Shown: in pieces, positions 21,845 to 31,798 of the stretch
How positions within the stretch are numbered: position 1 is the first letter of the stretch
How the letters are laid out: every line of letters starts with the position of its first letter
DNA from: Symbiodinium natans
Taxonomy: Eukaryota > Sar > Dinophyceae > Suessiales > Symbiodiniaceae
Assembly: GCA_905221605.1 (NCBI GenBank)
Contig: CAJNDS010002324.1
Coordinates: 310,501 to 374,500 of the forward strand
Length of the DNA stretch: 64,000 bases
Reading direction: 5' to 3'
Program-made: the position numbers and the translations under genes
The notes under the pieces: model-generated
The model's input: the letters and a program-made list of their open reading frames with translations, nothing else
Told to the model about the DNA's origin: nothing
Database searches by the model: none

Positions 21845-22207
21845 GTGTGTGTGTCTTCGCATCGTCATGTCACGTCGCAAATTGGCCAGGCGATGCAGCA
21901 AGAACACGAAGCCGGGGAAAAGGAGCAACAAACGCAGCTCCAGGACGAGGCTGCCTTTGATTTAGCATGTGCCTTCTATCAACCCATCCACCACACAGTC
22001 CCAAACACGAATTGCTCACAGTCCAACTTACCACGCGTTCCGCGGCCCTCGGCGTGCTCAGAGCATGAAAGTTGGATTGGCGCGCGGCGCATTTGGCGCA
22101 GTTCATGTCGCCTGATCATCCTGATTTGCCAGGCGGGGCCGGCGATGCGCGAGCAAGCGCTTCAGGACAGGGTGTTTTTGGCTTCATGTGTTGGTGTGCG
22201 CCCGTGA
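21845..22207 (+). pseudogene. Head coil exon, copy C (most complete)
   Basis: 120 open codons that join pieces separated by stops or frameshifts in A and B. In order: QAMQQEHEAG, EQQTQLQDEAAFDLACAFYQ, the linker with PNTNCSQSNLPRVPRPSACS, ESWIGARR, and RLIILICQAGPAMREQALQD. The first and last pieces match the two halves of the repeated 'RLEYEQALEA...AEKALRERALQD' coil module, so this is a divergent first member of that set with a private linker. It may be real exon sequence; I cannot identify splice ends with confidence. Confidence 0.45.
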
Positions 22208-22735
22208 CAAATCGGCAAGGCAAGTCCAAAGCTTTCATTATGGGTGGAAACGGCGTTCACAAAACCGCTCCGCTCTGTTTTATTACTCCGTTGCTCCATG
22301 TTGCTCCGTACGCCACTCCTTGAACTCGTAGGACATTGGGCTTAGGGTTTATGGTTGGGGTTCTAGGGTTTTTGGATTAGGGTTTAGGGTTCTGCGCCCA
22401 GTGCGGTGCAACAGCGCAACGGCGCCAAACCATTTTCGAACATTGATCCCACCTGCTATGGTGTGTTTGATTGGGCTGCGGCGAAGAAGAAGTTAACATA
22501 CTTGTGACCCATGCAAGCCAACCACGCATTTCGGGGTCCCAGTGAGCTACCAAGTAGGCGACGAACTACGGTCCGTTGCGCAGTTCTGGCAGAAGCGTGC
22601 TTATGGGTTGCGTCATCTTGCGCCCGTCCCGTGCCGATCCGATCCGTCGGCTGTCGTGGTTCAAATACGTTCAAATTATGGCATGTAGTTGCACGCAAGG
22701 GTGTGGGCCATTGATTCGCTGTCGCTGCAGGGTCA

Positions 22736-23020
22736 ATGCTTGCACTGCTTGATTTGACTGCTTGTTTTGTGTATGTGCGATTCCATGCTCTTCCTGTGAA
22801 ATCCATCTTGCGTGCCGATCTCGACCCTCTTCTTTCATTCGATGCTGGGGAGGAGCAGCAGCTCCATTTCGAGCAGCGGCTCCAGGCCGCGTTTGTGCAT
22901 CTGTGCCCCGCACCTTTGCAAGCTTCAGGAGGCTTATGGGCATTTCCCTACTTGTACTGTACCAGCAAGGGATTCATGGAGACACATGGCATGCCGAGAT
23001 TCGACCGCAGGCGTCACTGA
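22736..23020 (+). pseudogene. Coil exon EQxLxFEQ type, C-1
   Basis: Ninety-four open codons with AGEEQQLHFEQRLQAAFVHL. It is the counterpart of 3,028-3,219 and 4,222-4,551 in copy A, present once here. Confidence 0.4.
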
Positions 23021-23183
23021 AGTGTAGTTTAAGTGTACTCTGGAAAACTGGGCTGAACGAGTTGAGGAATGCTGAGCTACAGAAGAGTTGCGTGCCTCTG
23101 GTACCCATGGCATGTGTCCAAGTCGAGTGCGCTCCGTAGAATATTCAGCTTTGCTCAGCCCGTTTGCTTGCGAAACTGTGCAG

Positions 23184-23244
23184 GAGAAAGAAGATGCTCA
23201 CAAGCAAGCCTGCAAGGCGGGCTGTTGGCTGTCAAGCGTCGCAG
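23184..23244 (+). pseudogene. 61-nt EDAHEQTxKAG exon, copy C-1 (donor altered)
   Basis: Acceptor gaaactgtgcag; reads EKEDAHKQACKAGCWLSSVA plus one base. The bases after position 23,244 are ac, not gt or gc, so the donor seems lost by mutation although the exon is intact. Confidence 0.4.
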
Positions 23245-24153
23245 ACAAACGTCAACAGGTGACCAGTGGTTGGGCTTTCGCAGCCCTCGCCCGAAACGCA
23301 ACAACTCTGAACTGGGCGAGCTTCAACTTGCAAGGGATGCACTTGCTTTTGCTGTTAGAGTGAAGATTCCGTGCACGACGGTGGCTGCAATCCGCTTAGC
23401 CTCTGGGGCTGGTTCTCGCTTCCAGCACTGCGAGTTGTGTTCCCGGAGTTTGCCAGGCCCTGCAACTCGAGCACGAGCAAGCGCTGAAGGCCAGCTCGGA
23501 CGCATTTCGCACGCGCCGTCGTGCTGTTGAAGATCACGTCGATGGATACGCCAGGCCGAGGAAGCACGACGAGAGCAAGCGCTTGAGGACGGGGCGTTTC
23601 GGGGCTGCACTCCAACTCAAGGGAGTCCAAGCAGGGCAGGAAACCCGGGTCGGGATCCTTCGTCAGGTAGGCGACGAACTGCAATGAACTGCAGCTGCTG
23701 GGTAAACAGTGTGCTTACCGACTGAATGATCGTCTTTTGTCATCTTGCGCCTCTTTTGACTGGTGTTGGAGGAGCAGCAGCGTCATTATCAGACCGTTCT
23801 GCAGGCCGCTTGTTTCATTCGCGCCCGCAAGGCATAAGCAGGCTTATGGACATTTCCCTAAAGGATTCATGGAGACTTTGTGAAGATCGGAGACTTGGCA
23901 TGGGAGCCTCCCCGAATTTCGACACAGGTGTCCATGAAGTTGTAGTTGTTCAGGTGGAAAAGGTTTCAGGAATGCTGTCGCAGAAGCGCGTAATGTTCTG
24001 ACACATGCCCCATCCTGCGTTGGATTGTTGTGCTTCACACCTGGTTCTTCATGCCACGATGTGGGATATCGGTTCCACATCTCTACATCGTGCTGGGAGT
24101 GTGCCCCTTCGCTGCCTCTCAGTCCCAGTCGTCTTTTTGCCCTCGCACTGCAG

Positions 24154-24230
24154 GAGACCCGTGATGCCCTCGAGCAGACCGTGAAGGCGAATGTTGGCTG
24201 TCAAATGCTGTCAAGCTTGGTAGCTACGAG
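24154..24230 (+). pseudogene. EDAHEQTxKAG-like exon, copy C-2 (diverged)
   Basis: Acceptor ctcgcactgcag; reads ETRDALEQTVKANVGCQMLS. The core EQTxKA is kept but the length and 3' boundary differ from the 61-nt form. Confidence 0.35.
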
Positions 24231-24578
24231 GTGGTCCGCCTCCGTTCCAGTGCCGGTAAACTTATGTCACGGAATTGCCAGGAGGGCCCAAATTGCCTGC
24301 GACAGCGCAGGAACATTGTAGTGCCCCAGAACCCCATACAGTTGCCCACTGCAGCAAAGGGGTCCGAGTTGCCCGATTCGCCATGGACAAAGAGCACGCT
24401 CACGAACGTCATGATTCCATTGCTGTTGGAGCAAGGCTTGAAGGCCCTCCGCTTGTCCTTGGAGCAGCGCACAGGCTTCGATCTTTCAGGTTACAGAGTG
24501 CACATCAGGCGTGTGGCGGAGCAGGCAGTGGAGACTGTTATGACTGTTATGTCGAGCACTTTTGTGAGTGTGGCTTGA
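24231..24578 (+). pseudogene. Open frame in an insertion private to copy C
   Basis: 115 open codons. The first part (GKLMSRNCQ) is the normal upstream edge of a coil module, but after the acceptor-like tgccag at about 24,281 the sequence is unlike A and B. It reads RQRRNIVVPQNPIQLPTAAK, then PLLLEQGLKALRLSLEQRTG and VHIRRVAEQAVETVMTVMS. The composition is protein-like. No family was recognised. It could be an exon captured from elsewhere or chance. Confidence 0.35.
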
Positions 24579-24734
24579 GCCGAAGAAACCTACTGACAAG
24601 ATAACTGAGCTACACGTTGACAAGCTGCGTGACTGCTGGACCGCCATCAGCTGCGATTTCTGGCGACCTCACCGACTTCTTGCAGCACTACCCTGAGCAG
24701 CGCAGAGTCAATCTTGGCCTGGGCCGGCCAAAAG

Positions 24735-24792
24735 CCATGGCCTCCATGGCTTGATCGAACTCGAGACGCATCTCCTGGCAATTCCGTGGCAT
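24735..24792 (-). pseudogene. Inverted RLEYEQALEA module fragment
   Basis: On the minus strand, RNCQEMRLEFDQAMEAMAFG is readable: the same exon start seen on the plus strand at 5,713. With the plus copy at 24,795-24,880 it forms an inverted pair with a spacer of about 15 bp. All other coil modules in the window are on the plus strand. Confidence 0.55.
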
Positions 24793-24820
24793 AAGCAAGC
24801 CTGTGTCACGGAAATGCCAG

Positions 24821-24920
24821 GCGATGCGGCTCGAGCACGACCACGCCATGGAGGTCAGCACAGGTTTGGCGCGGGCCGCCGGAGTGTTGGTCATCACGGC
24901 CCTGCTGATGCAGTAGCACC
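24821..24920 (+). pseudogene. RLEYEQALEA module, copy C, beside an inverted copy
   Basis: After ggaaatgccag it reads AMRLEHDHAMEVSTGLARAA and stops soon after. Immediately upstream (24,735-24,792) lies the same module in reverse orientation. Confidence 0.4.
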
Positions 24921-25187
24921 ATAAGATCCATAAGTCTAATATTTCCATGCTGAGCTCTTTGGGCGCATGGCTGTGTTTCTTACCTGTGGTTTGAGCCCGA
25001 GTTGAGCAGACTGCTCATGCCAGCGGGTGTTGCTCATTTATGATCTTGTTGGTAACTACCGCTGAAAGCCACGCGGGCGATGTTTCTTGCGTATCTTGCC
25101 ACGCCAGTACGATTCTGTTTCCTCATGGCCGAATCCCCTTCAGAATCGGGTCAGTCAGTCGGCTATTTTCACAGCGGTTCACGGCAG

Positions 25188-25289
25188 GAGCAGCGGCTGA
25201 ACTTCGAGCAGCTGCTGCAGGCCGCGGACTCTTCCTCCTTTTTCATCTTTTCGCAGAAGCCTCGGGCCCCCAAACCCGAGAAGCCCTAA
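25188..25289 (+). pseudogene. Coil exon EQxLxFEQ type, C-3
   Basis: Acceptor cacggcag; EQRLNFEQLLQAADSSSFFI followed by FSQKPRAPKPEKP and a stop. Counterpart of 6,046-6,177. Confidence 0.4.
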
Positions 25290-26149
25290 GGAGCCAGTGT
25301 TCGCCGCACATGACGACCCTCTGACCGTTCAGACATGTTAAGACCCAGCCACAGCTCTGCAGTTTCCCTGACTCGGAGCCTTGGTGTTCAGGATGGTTGA
25401 GTTGAAGATGAATTTTAGAGTTTAATCTTCAGGTGCAAGCTTCCTTGTGATCCCTGCTTGTCATCCTCACCGAAGGACCAGGGGCTCCAAGTCCAGCGGC
25501 TGCTGCAGGCCGCTTGTGTTGCATCCGTGCCCTGCGCCATCTTGCGCCCTTTTGGCCTGCAAAAAACTAAAGGCTTCTGGGGACTTCTCTCAGGAATGCA
25601 TGGGGACTTAGCGAAAGTTAGAGGCATGCTGCCTGGGAGTTTCCCTGAGTTTCCATAGCTCAAGCGAAATCCGGAACATTGGGTCGAAAATCCGGACAGT
25701 AATGTTTCCAGAAGAGCCCGGAACGTACTGACACGTGCGCATGGCCAGCGTTGGGCTGTAGATGGCTGTAGTCCCGCATGCCCTGCCAGCTTGATTCTTC
25801 TCAGTGGCCAGATTTGCGCGTGTGATTCTTCCACCATGCGGGATGAGCGCAGCACATGTGTGAGTGTTTGGCTTGGGTTGCTGTAGACGGGAAGCTGGTG
25901 AGGATTTGCCCGCCTCTGGGTATGGTGTGGTAATTGTAAACGCTTGCGTGCGCCGCCTCGGCAGCCGGGCCGGTTCAGAGCATGCAGTGTGTGGAGATGA
26001 CGCCTGGAGGCGCCCTCTAGGGGGTCCCGTCCCGTGTAAGGAGCAGGCACAAAATATGCTTATCGGCAGGAAGCTGACAAAGAGGGGGAGAAGGTTTTAT
26101 GAAGGTTTGAGGGGTTGGACAGAGGTCCAATGCAATGCAGGGCGTGCAA

Positions 26150-26215
26150 GGGGTCCGGGGGGAGGGGGGGGGGGGGGGGGGGGGGGGAGCCGGGAAGGGG
26201 GGGGGGTTTGTCACA
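26150..26215 (+). repeat. Poly-G tract
   Basis: 24 consecutive G at 26,164-26,187 and 10 more at 26,197-26,206, within the copy-C-specific insertion. Such tracts are prone to sequencing error, so nearby lengths are uncertain. Confidence 0.9.
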
Positions 26216-26441
26216 AAGTTCGGGGGAAGGGGTGGGCAAGGGGGTAGGAGACCGGATCCGGGTTTCGGCAGGAAGCCGAGGCGAATTATGGCGCGTGTCC
26301 AGCGCCCCTGTATAGGGCTGCGTTCACAGGGAAGAGTGTGCCCCTTTGCTTGTTTTAAGTAGCGCGCACCTTCAAGGAATCTCCTCAGCACATTCAGCAC
26401 TTTCACTCCGTCTCAGTCTTACTTAAGTCCTTGCGCCGCAG

Positions 26442-26502
26442 GAGATTGGGGACTCCCACGAGCAAACCCGCCAGGCGGGCTGTGGGCTGTCAAGCTTCGC
26501 AG
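26442..26502 (+). CDS. 61-nt EDAHEQTxKAG exon, copy C-3 (GT donor)
   Basis: Acceptor ttgcgccgcag and donor cttcgcag/gtatgc. It reads EIGDSHEQTRQAGCGLSSFA plus one base. Together with 13,313 and 14,830 it defines a fixed 61-nt, phase 0 in, phase 1 out exon. Confidence 0.45.
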
Positions 26503-26648
26503 GTATGCGGGATTATGCGGGTGCAGATTCCGTGTGCGACAGTGGCAGGATGTGGCAGGGAGGTTGCCAACTGCCTAGCCTAGCCTTGAAGCGGATGTTA
26601 AATGTCCGCTTCCTTCCGGCGCCCAAGTTCATGTCGCGGAATTGCTAG

Positions 26649-26790
26649 GCGATGCGGCTCGAGTTCGAGCAAGCATTGGAGGCCAGTCACAGTACATTTG
26701 GCACGGGCCGTCGTGCTGCCCTTAGAAGATCACGTCGATCTGCAAGGCCGAGAAGGCGCTGCGCGGGCGGGTGCTCCAGGACAGGTTGCT
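26649..26790 (+). pseudogene. RLEYEQALEA module, copy C-4
   Basis: After ggaattgctag it reads AMRLEFEQALEASHSTFGTG, then RRAALRRSRR. At the position that is TGA in several copies this one has AGA. A four-base deletion then shifts AEKALRGRVLQD out of frame. Confidence 0.4.
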
Positions 26791-27882
26791 TTGGCTTCGT
26801 TGATGTGTATACCTTTATCCAAGCCACCATGGAAGTCCAACTGCCGGACCATTAGCAGCCCAGATTCCTTTCCCTTCATAAAAATCGGAGAGGCGTTTGC
26901 ACGAGTTACCAGCCTTCATCAAGCCACCGTGTCGGTGCCGACCTTCTCGTCTCAGTCCTGGAGCATCGCGAGAGCTATCAGTAGTTGGTGGCGTGACTTG
27001 TGTATAAAAGGCCTCGCTTGAGGTTCCAGTTCCAGAGTACGGATCAGCACTTTTGGTTAACAAAAGTCTGATTTCCACGCGGAGCTCCTCGGGCTTCGCG
27101 ATGTGTGGCTGTACTTGCTACCCCTGGAGCTCAACTTGGGCAGCCTGCTTCTGCCAGCTGGTGTTGCTATGTTGTAGGCAGGGAGACACACTCTGGCGAT
27201 GTTCTTGCATATCCTGCCACGCCACTGCGATTTCTGTTTCCTTATGGCAGCCGAATCCCGTTGTTGAGAATCGGATCCTCGCTACATAGGTGCAAGCATC
27301 CTCGAGGTGGTTTCTCGCTTAAGGGGGTCTCTAGGAAAACATAGGAGCCCTTGCGGACCCCTACTGCGCGCTGCGGTGTAGTGTACGAAATATACCCTGA
27401 ACTCCACTTTTTTCCTCTTGGCTGCAGCCCTAAACCCAAAAAGCTTAAACCCCAGAGCCATAGCTTTGAGGCCAACTCAGGCATTTATCTGGCCTCCGCG
27501 TGAACGACTCGTACTGTCAGCCTACGGCTCCTCACTGGTTTCCTGACGCCCCAGTATGCTCTCCGGGCCTTACGTGCCTTCAGCACTCGATGCTGCGCCC
27601 TCCTCCAACGCACTCGCCAGGACTCGCGAGAGCAGACGATGGAGGCTGGCTGTCGAGTGCATGCGCTCCAAGACATTAGGGACATACATAAACATAAACA
27701 AAACATTGGAGAGACAAAAGTCAAAACCTGAACCAATCAAAATCAATCAACAGAGTCATGTTTTGAGGCGCACTTAGTACAGGAAGTTGGATGGCTAGGA
27801 ATGGCGAAGGAACGAAACCAGTCAAATGAAAGATGCTGAGAACACGAAATCTGAAACCGCAAGTTGATGTCAGAACTGCTAG

Positions 27883-28030
27883 GCGATGCGGCTCGAATAT
27901 GAGCAAGCATTGGAGGCCTGGCACAGTGCATTTGGCATGGGCCGCCCATGCTGCCTGTTGAAGATCACGTCGCCTGATCCGCAAGGCCGAGAAGGCTCTG
28001 CGCGAGCGTGCGCTCCAGGACAGGGCGATA
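27883..28030 (+). pseudogene. RLEYEQALEA module, copy C-5
   Basis: Reads AMRLEYEQALEAWHSAFGMG after acceptor cagaactgctag, then shifts. AEKALRERALQDRAI begins at about 27,987 in another frame. It is the C counterpart of 16,255. Confidence 0.4.
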
Positions 28031-28278
28031 TTGGGCTGGTCCTTGCAGGTTGAACCAGCCCACGTTTCTTGGCAGTTGCTCATCTCATCTCCCCTTCGTT
28101 GGTTGACCGTTTGTCAGGTGTGCCCGGGTGCATCACACTACCATGTTGGCATTGGCCTTCCGACGTTCTCGCGTATCTTGCCACGCTAGTGCGATTTGTG
28201 TTTCCTCGCTTTCGGCCGAATCCCGTTGAGAGTCGGATCAGCCGGCTTGCTGGTTTCACCGCTTCTTCGCTGCGACAG

Positions 28279-28491
28279 GAGCAGCAGCTTAACTTCGAGC
28301 AGTTGCTGAAGGCCGCGGAAGCTGCCTGCTTGCGGGCTCGCTGGGCGGAAGCATTCTCAAGAGGCTTGTTAGGAACACCGCAGGGTCTAAGCAAAAAGCT
28401 TAAACCTCAAAGCGAAGGGTCAGCAACAAGAATTACTCGTACTGTCAGCCTAGGGGTTTTCGCTGGTTTCTTGACCATAGCCCCAGTATAG
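28279..28491 (+). pseudogene. Coil exon EQxLxFEQ type, C-5
   Basis: Acceptor tcgctgcgacag; EQQLNFEQLLKAAEAACLRA, then RWAEAFSRGLLGTPQG, open to 28,491. Counterpart of 16,651 with matching tail (RWAEAFSR), so this exon extends at least to that point. Confidence 0.45.
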
Positions 28492-28644
28492 TCCCAGTAT
28501 GCCTATGGCAGAGATACTCAGGAAGCATCATGCTTCCCAAGATGTACCCATGTGTCTTTGCACTGCTCATTGATCCCCCAAAATTCTGCAAGACCGTGTT
28601 GCCGCTAGTCGACGTGGCGTGTGTCCCGCAAGTAGAGATGTCCT

Positions 28645-28890
28645 ATGTATCCCTGTAGCACTCGGTGCCACGCCCTCCTCCAACGCACTCGCAAGGATGC
28701 GCGACAGCAGGCGATGGAGGCCGGCTGTCGAGCGAATGGTCCAAGAGCTCTCCAAACGTTCTGGATAGACCGGGATAGACATGTAAAAAGTGGAGAAGCT
28801 GCAGAAACAAAGGCAAATCAAGCAAGCAAAGAAACTGGGAGATATGTGCAGCATGTCGTTTGTCAAATAGACGAACTTCAAGTTTTCTGA
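28645..28890 (+). pseudogene. KDARxQTMEAGCRA exon, copy C
   Basis: Eighty-one open codons with HALLQRTRKDARQQAMEAGC, RANGPRALQ and a Lys/Glu-rich tail (SGEAAETKANQASKETGRY). The related block occurs at about 7,525 (A), 15,965 and 16,865 (B) and 27,590 (C). QTMEAGC resembles EQTRKAGC of the 61-nt exon, suggesting a shared origin. Confidence 0.4.
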
Positions 28891-29046
28891 CGTTGCGTTC
28901 CAGAAGCCCTAGTACATTTGTGGGATCGTTCAAGCGCAAACGTCCTTTGAGCTCCTACATTCCGGCTGCAGGCCGACGTGCCACGCCAGCCAGCAGCCGC
29001 CCAGCACCTGGACAGCTCACAGGAGATGACGACAACTCTGCGTCTC

Positions 29047-29080
<34 letters not shown>

Positions 29081-29216
29081 CCTGTGTGTGTGCATTTGGG
29101 CTTTTGGATGTCAATCGGTTGAAGGCGAGATAGTCAGGCAACACAGCAACCAGCATGCTTGTGCGCTTGCGCACCAATGTGTCAAGATTTCGGCCCCCCC
29201 CTTTCATGCCCCGTAG

Positions 29217-29525
29217 GAAGCCGCTGCAGTCTCCGCAGCGCCGCGGCGGGGGAAGTTTCTTCTGCCGGCAGAGGCTCCCATGCCAACCCTCAGCCCTGAA
29301 ATGGCCCCCACGTGCCACTCGAGAAGTGTAAAGGCAAAAAAGAGTAGGCATAAAGCAATGGCCCTAAAGCCGGGAAGAATGGAACAGTGTCAGCTTAGGT
29401 GGCAAAAAAGAAGCCAACAACACACAGGATCCCTTGCGAATGACAACACTGTGTGGACTAGAGTGGGGGTGAGGGTCCAAGGTTTGGGATTATCTGCGTT
29501 GAGTCCTGTGTTTGGTTGGAACTAG
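29217..29525 (+). pseudogene. 3' block G with basic extension, copy C
   Basis: 102 open codons after gccccgtag: EAAAVSAAPRRGKFLLPAEA, PMPTLSPEMAPTCHSRSVKA, then KKSRHKAMALKPGR. The PMPTxSPEMAP segment is shared with B at 17,597, where the frame stops after APRAT. This is a Lys/Arg-rich segment with no recognised domain. Confidence 0.4.
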
Positions 29526-29740
29526 GCTGAAAATGTGTCAGGGTCCGGCTTTGGGCACCGGAGGTTTCGGGGCCATGAAGACCAGAGGGCAACGGTGCTT
29601 TCAGCTTGCCTTTGATTGTCGCGATCGACAGGTAAAGCAGCGCCTGGACTCAGGGCGCAAGCAGTCTTGAAGGGATGAGCGTCCCAGCATGCTAGCGACC
29701 AGAACTGTCACGCCCAGCGCCGCCAATCAGGTTCACGCCG

Positions 29741-29935
29741 GTTCACGCTCGGCTCGCGAGAGCTCAGCTCTTTTTCGACACACTTCGAAACAACTGGACG
29801 AAAATGGCCGAAACCGCCGCCGACCACAGCATGACACTTTGCTTCATTCGCAACATCGCCCCACATAGTCAGCACAGCCAAGACGTGAAAGGCGCATCAC
29901 CACCAGAAGAGTATGCTTCGGACCGGGAATTCTGA
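29741..29935 (+). pseudogene. Block H, copy C
   Basis: Sixty-four open codons: VHARLARAQLFFDTLRNNWT, KMAETAADHSMTLCFIRNIA, then PHSQHSQDVKGASPPEEYAS. It looks like ordinary folded-protein sequence, unlike the low-complexity blocks around it. In copy B the same DNA is frameshifted after RAQLFSE, and in A most of it is absent. No family was recognised. Confidence 0.35.
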
Positions 29936-29977
29936 TGCCAAAGCCCCCGTCTCCGTGTCATGCCGTGTGAATGTAAG

Positions 29978-30076
29978 GCGGGCGCCAGCGCAGAGGAAAA
30001 GGCTGCGCACTTCAAGGAGATCATCCGACGGGATCCTTTGGGCAAGTTGCGAATTTCAGAAGCTTTGTGGGCTTAA
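29978..30076 (+). pseudogene. Block I, copy C
   Basis: Acceptor gtgaatgtaag; reads AGASAEEKAAHFKEIIRRDP then LGKLRISEALWA and TAA. It is helical and charged, likely part of a folded or coil segment. Confidence 0.45.
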
Positions 30077-30370
30077 ACACGGAAGGGTGATTTGTGTACG
30101 TGATGGTGTTCAGACACAGCAGGAAAGACCGATTGGTAGGCCGCGCCACCTATAGTTTAGCCCGCCTGCAAGTGCCCAATCCATTCTTCCCTGTGGTTGC
30201 GCAATCTTGCAGCTTGTGCTGGCCACCGTGATTACTACATGACTTTCTTCTGCTACTGTTAGAAGCATGTATTCGTCCCAGCTATATGTGTTGGCTGTAC
30301 CCTGAGGCCGGATTGACCTGGTCTAGTTTAGGGGACTAACGAGGAAGTAATAAACGGGAGTTGGCCGCAG

Positions 30371-30601
30371 GAAGCCCTGGCGTGCTACCGCCAGCGCTAT
30401 GATGGCAGGACCCCAGATGCCGCGGCTTGACGCATTCAGGTCTTCGTGAACCTGAGTGAGAAGCAGCATGCGTTCGAAGGTGCCTCTGATCCCACGCTTT
30501 GCATTGCTCAGTCGCAGCTCGCCACGTTCTCCGCGAACATGGGCTTCCCCGTGACCTTCAAGCTGGCGAAGGAGCTTCTCTGGGCCCGCCGCCGCCGCTG
30601 A
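30371..30601 (+). CDS. 3' exon J-K, copy C (one in-frame TGA)
   Basis: J (30,371-30,427) reads EALACYRQRYDGRTPDAAA then TGA. K (30,440-30,601) reads VFVNLSEKQHAFEGASDPTL, CIAQSQLATFSANMGFPVTF, KLAKELLWARRRR and stop. It has the same length as K in copy A. No recognised domain. It is the best-preserved non-coil block and the best query for a homology search. Confidence 0.5.
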
Positions 30602-31479
30602 CGTTCCTTGGCTTCAACTTTTTGCCGGCTTGCACGGTGGTGGCTGCAGGATCTTGGCTTTTCAGGCTTTTGCTTGCTTGGGGGTTCACCAATGTTCCCA
30701 CTAGGTCCCATGGAAGTGCTCACTGCAAGAAGTCGGACAGGGAATTGCCGGAGTCTGTTTTGTTAATGTTTTTTCTTTGGAGTGGGGCTGCTCCGTCTCT
30801 CAGCTCTCCGAGATATAGGCGATGTAGGCGTTGGCCTAGAATCTGCCGGACTTGTTTTCCTTTTGAGTTGAGCTGCTCATAACTGCTCTCACATTTTCAA
30901 CTGTCAGAAGTAGGCGTGGAGCCATTCCAGCCTCGTTCCCTTAAGTCGGCGTTGGCTTTGCCTTGCAGTTCTACCCCGTCCTCACAAGTGTGCTTGGTAC
31001 GGTCTTTCAATTTACGTGTTCGGTTATGATGCCGCCATCAGAACTAGGCGCCAACGGTGTCAGAAGCCCCAAGAGCGACCACGTTCGTAATTTGTGCGGG
31101 ATTGTGTGGGCTGCTATGTCCACTGCGTGTGCTCCATATGCATAGCGCAAGAAGCCAGCTGTGCTCCGGCTTTGATTTCCCACAGTTGCAGTTATTCATG
31201 CCGCATGGTGGCATCATAGTGCACATCTGCTGAGGGGAGCCTTCGACCGACGTCATGTCCGTAGCACTTCTAGATGGAGCATCGCGGCACTCTTTTCACG
31301 CATATGATATATGTGCTTCTTTCGAGTCCACTTCACGAGCCCGATTGCTTCTGCGTCTCAGGCTGCTGCGCTGTGGCTCCAATCAAGAGTGCTGGTGAAC
31401 TCTGGTGTCCTGGCACATTCTTGTGTCCTATGTTTCATCTGTGTAATCAGTCTCACACGTTTCAACTCTCCTGTTACAG

Positions 31480-31584
31480 GAGAGGCTAGCGGATGGCACA
31501 AAAGCCTACCTGAAGCAATCATTGACAGCAATTGCACCCTCGAAGCACCTGTCGAAGAACTTTTCAAGGCTGTCCTTGCGCTGA
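31480..31584 (+). pseudogene. 3'-most block L, copy C
   Basis: After ctcctgttacag: ERLADGTKAYLKQSLTAIAP, SKHLSKNFSRLSLR, TGA. Copy B (about 19,552) has TAG as the fourth codon. Amphipathic helix-like; function unknown. Confidence 0.45.
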
Positions 31585-31798
31585 CTGGTCTCGCGAGAAA
31601 ATTGTGACCTGTCGGTTTGGGGGAGGGATATCATGCCCTCCTCTCCACGAGATTGTTACTTGTCAACTGCCAAGCAGTGGCCAATACGCAAGAATCGCAT
31701 GAACGAAATAACTCTTCTAGGAGAAGCCATGAAATTAAATATTCAGGGTTTTGTGGATTTCACGGCGTAATTTAGAATCATAATATCGAGGTTGCTGA

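Larger units (their letters stand above)
19889..31798 (+). repeat. 10-kb tandem unit, copy C (expanded)
   Basis: Third head-to-tail copy, about 2 kb longer than A and B. Extra sequence includes an insertion of about 0.5 kb near 24,282-24,790 and a poly-G-bearing insertion of about 0.33 kb near 25,950-26,285. It has the best-preserved 3' blocks (29,217, 29,741, 29,978, 30,440 and 31,480) and the most complete head exon (21,845-22,207). From about 31,680 to its end the sequence becomes progressively AT-shifted relative to the same positions in A and B. Confidence 0.88.
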
